In this document: positions 6,778 through 8,073 of the stretch, one piece after another | Position numbering within the stretch: the stretch's first letter is position 1 | How the letters are laid out: every line of letters begins with the position of its first letter | Source: Planctomycetota bacterium | GTDB lineage: Bacteria; Planctomycetota; MHYJ01; JACPRB01 | Assembly: GCA_016200125.1 (NCBI GenBank) | Contig: JACQFK010000005.1 | Coordinates: forward strand, 1-8,073 | Reading direction: 5' to 3' | DNA: 8,073 nt | Notes under the pieces: generated by a model | What the model was told of the DNA's origin: nothing | Database searches by the model: none | The model's input: the letters and a program-made list of their open reading frames with translations, nothing else | Position numbers and translations under genes: made by a program

Positions 6778-7724
6778 AGGCGTCGGTCGTAGTCGATGAT
6801 CCAGTAGCGCAGGTCGTAGATGATCGCCGAGTCGGCGTACTCGACGACGTAGACGTCCGGCGGCGGGTCCTTGAGCACGCCGTCGACATGGTTCATCAGG
6901 TTGATCAGCACGTTGCGGACCTTGTTGGGCGGAGCCGAGTACTCGACCCCAAGCCGCCGCCGGCAGAGGTGCTCCGGCGTCGGGTCGGTCAGGTTGACGA
7001 TGTTCCCCTTCGCCATCGTGCTGTTGGGCACGTAGATGATGTCGTCGTCCCGCGTCATCACGCGGGTCGAGCGCCAGTTCGAGTCGAGGATCTTGCCTTC
7101 CTTGCCGTCGATCTCGATCCAGTCGCCCGCCTTGAAGGGGCGGTCGATCGTGAGCATGATCCCCGCGAAGATGTTGGACAGGCTCTCCTGGAGCGCGAGG
7201 CCGATGACGACCGACAGGATCGCCGACGTCGTCATGATCGCCCCGATGTCGACGTCGGGGAACGCGGCTTTCACCCCGAGGAGCGAGATGGCGATGAGCG
7301 CGAGGGCCCGCACGAGGTCCTTGATGATGGGCGCGAGCGGCGTCTGGTTGCGCACGCGGGGCAGGAAGTCGCCGAAGAAGCTGAGCAGGATCTCCAGGAA
7401 GACGTAGGCGCTGAAGAAGATCAGGAGGAGCTCGGAGATCTCGAAGGCCAGCTTCTTGACCCGGACTTCCGGGGGCCAGATCGCGTGGCAGAAGAGGTAG
7501 GCTCCGAGCGACAGGCTGGCGACGGTCAGCGCGAAGCCCGTCCGACGCAGCCGCGACTGAAGGACTTTCGGAATGTCCTGGCGAGAGAAGCCGCGGACCA
7601 GGGGCTTGAGGATGAAGAAGGAGACCGCGAGCGCGGCGACGCTGGAGACGGCCCCCAGCAGGAGGGCTCCGCCGACGCCGCAGCGGCCGTCGCGGTAGCT
7701 GTTCCAGAGCTCGGTGAGGTTCAC
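6702..7724 (-). CDS. MscS-family mechanosensitive channel, frameshifted near its C-terminus
   Basis: 340 codons as read, from GTG 7724 (no clear Shine-Dalgarno; an in-frame stop lies just upstream) to TGA 6702-6704. Five hydrophobic segments lie near residues 18-39, 63-83, 93-120, 134-154 and 161-193. The last is the pore helix (AILSVVIGLALQESLSNIFA), followed by the beta domain GDWIEIDGKEGKI and DDDIIYVPNS (226-235). MscS channels release solutes from the inner membrane on osmotic downshock. Residues after about 315 (RLSGGRSGTT onward) are out of frame; the homologous continuation is in the frame starting at 6777. The intact product would be about 520 residues, an MscS with a C-terminal cNMP domain, as in the bacterial cyclic-nucleotide-gated (bCNG) branch of the family. 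As sequenced, the channel core is complete but its regulatory domain is lost. Confidence 0.9.
   Translation of the reverse strand: MNLTELWNSYRDGRCGVGGALLLGAVSSVAALAVSFFILKPLVRGFSRQDIPKVLQSRLRRTGFALTVASLSLGAYLFCHAIWPPEVRVKKLAFEISELLLIFFSAYVFLEILLSFFGDFLPRVRNQTPLAPIIKDLVRALALIAISLLGVKAAFPDVDIGAIMTTSAILSVVIGLALQESLSNIFAGIMLTIDRPFKAGDWIEIDGKEGKILDSNWRSTRVMTRDDDIIYVPNSTMAKGNIVNLTDPTPEHLCRRRLGVEYSAPPNKVRNVLINLMNHVDGVLKDPPPDVYVVEYADSAIIYDLRYWIIDYDRRLSGGRSGTTSSARGFRSPIRSATST
6774..6782 (-). other. Apparent frameshift between channel and cNMP domain
   Basis: The channel frame reads WIIDYDRR up to 6780, and conserved sequence resumes in another frame at VRRSIW (from 6777). Relatives have several more residues between these two points as I remember the family, so a short deletion of non-triplet length is likelier than a single missing base. 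No slippery heptamer typical of programmed -1 frameshifting is seen. Confidence 0.75.
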
Positions 7725-7767
7725 GGCAGGAGTATTAAGCCTTAAGGATCAAGGCTTGCGCAAGGAT
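7725..7767 (-). promoter_or_regulatory. Short gap with inverted repeat upstream of the channel gene
   Basis: The 43-base gap holds a seven-base inverted repeat, AAGCCTT (7737-7743) and AAGGCTT (7751-7757), around a seven-base loop. It has no T-run on the minus strand, so it is not a standard terminator. TTAATA just after it could be a -10 element but no good -35 partner is seen. It may be a weak hairpin or an operator-like site; the call is tentative. Confidence 0.25.
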
Positions 7768-8073
7768 CTACAGCACAAGGCGCTTGAGGATGGACTCGCG
7801 GAGCCCCTCCTCGATGCAGGAGCGCTCGACGAGGCGCCGGGCCTCCTCGACGTGCTCCCGGCGCGGCTTGAAGTGCCAGACGACGACCGGCGCCTCCTTG
7901 TAGTGGAGCGAGCCGCCGCCCTCGCCGGTGTCCACGAAGCCCGTGCGAATCCCGATCGCGCGGACCCAGGTGACGTAGGCCCGGCGGACGCCCAGGCGGC
8001 TTTCGAAGTCGATCTCGAAGGAGAGGAAGTCGCCGCTGACGGCGTCGTGGATCAGGATCGCGTCGGCGCCGGC
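7768..8073 (-). CDS. Unrecognised protein, C-terminal 101 residues (start outside window)
   Basis: The minus-strand frame is open from the window edge at 8073 to TAG 7768-7770. The peptide begins AGADAILIHDAVSGDFLSFE and ends SILKRLVL. It has alternating beta-like and charged helical stretches (EHVEEARRLVERSC), no membrane segment and one cysteine near the end. Codon use is GC-rich like its neighbours. It lies 43 bases upstream of the channel gene in the same direction, so they may share a transcript. I do not recognise a family, and no function is proposed. Confidence 0.7.
   Translation of the reverse strand, partial: AGADAILIHDAVSGDFLSFEIDFESRLGVRRAYVTWVRAIGIRTGFVDTGEGGGSLHYKEAPVVVWHFKPRREHVEEARRLVERSCIEEGLRESILKRLVL

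Noticed and set aside
6167..6889. N-terminal extension of the YkgJ frame upstream of GTG 6166
   Set aside because: The translation is unrelated to the family and overlaps the channel and cNMP-domain coding sequence. The GTG overlapping the TGA is the better start.

Overview
The window is GC-rich bacterial DNA, roughly two thirds G+C by eye, with dense coding and short gaps. The best guess at the host is a member of the Planctomycetota or a related uncultivated lineage. This rests on family resemblance only: a long U32 protein with a second, cysteine-bearing U32-like half, and a secreted PQQ-type beta-propeller protein with a methyltransferase-like domain between two sets of repeats. No rRNA, tRNA, CRISPR array or transposase was seen.

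Layout. Plus strand: a U32 peptidase-family gene (1-1833, 5' end outside the window) is cut by an in-frame TAG at 223-225. It is followed by a complete Dps-type ferritin gene (1893-2366) with a strong intrinsic terminator (2395-2425). Minus strand, reading right to left: the 3' end of an unrecognised gene (7768-8073); an MscS-family channel gene (from 7724) whose C-terminal cyclic-nucleotide-binding domain lies in another frame (6163-6777) after an apparent frameshift near 6774-6782; a YkgJ-type cysteine-cluster gene (5570-6166) that overlaps the preceding stop codon; and a 984-residue secreted beta-propeller gene (2493-5447). dps and the propeller gene converge.

The most unusual feature is a pair of about 60-bp, AT-rich, nearly perfect palindromes of one sequence family, at 2428-2491 and 5530-5590. 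They bracket the propeller gene, and each sits at the 3' end of a minus-strand gene. The right copy overlaps the YkgJ gene and supplies its last codons and its stop. They look like a repetitive extragenic palindrome or small non-autonomous element, possibly with a 3'-end or termination role.

Working together: the channel, its nucleotide-binding domain and the cysteine-cluster protein appear to form one minus-strand transcription unit, perhaps including the partial gene. dps looks like a single-gene unit for iron storage and oxidative protection. The U32 protein is probably an RNA-modifying hydroxylation enzyme. Two genes are broken in 8 kb (U32 and the channel), so sequence error must be excluded before either break is taken as biology.
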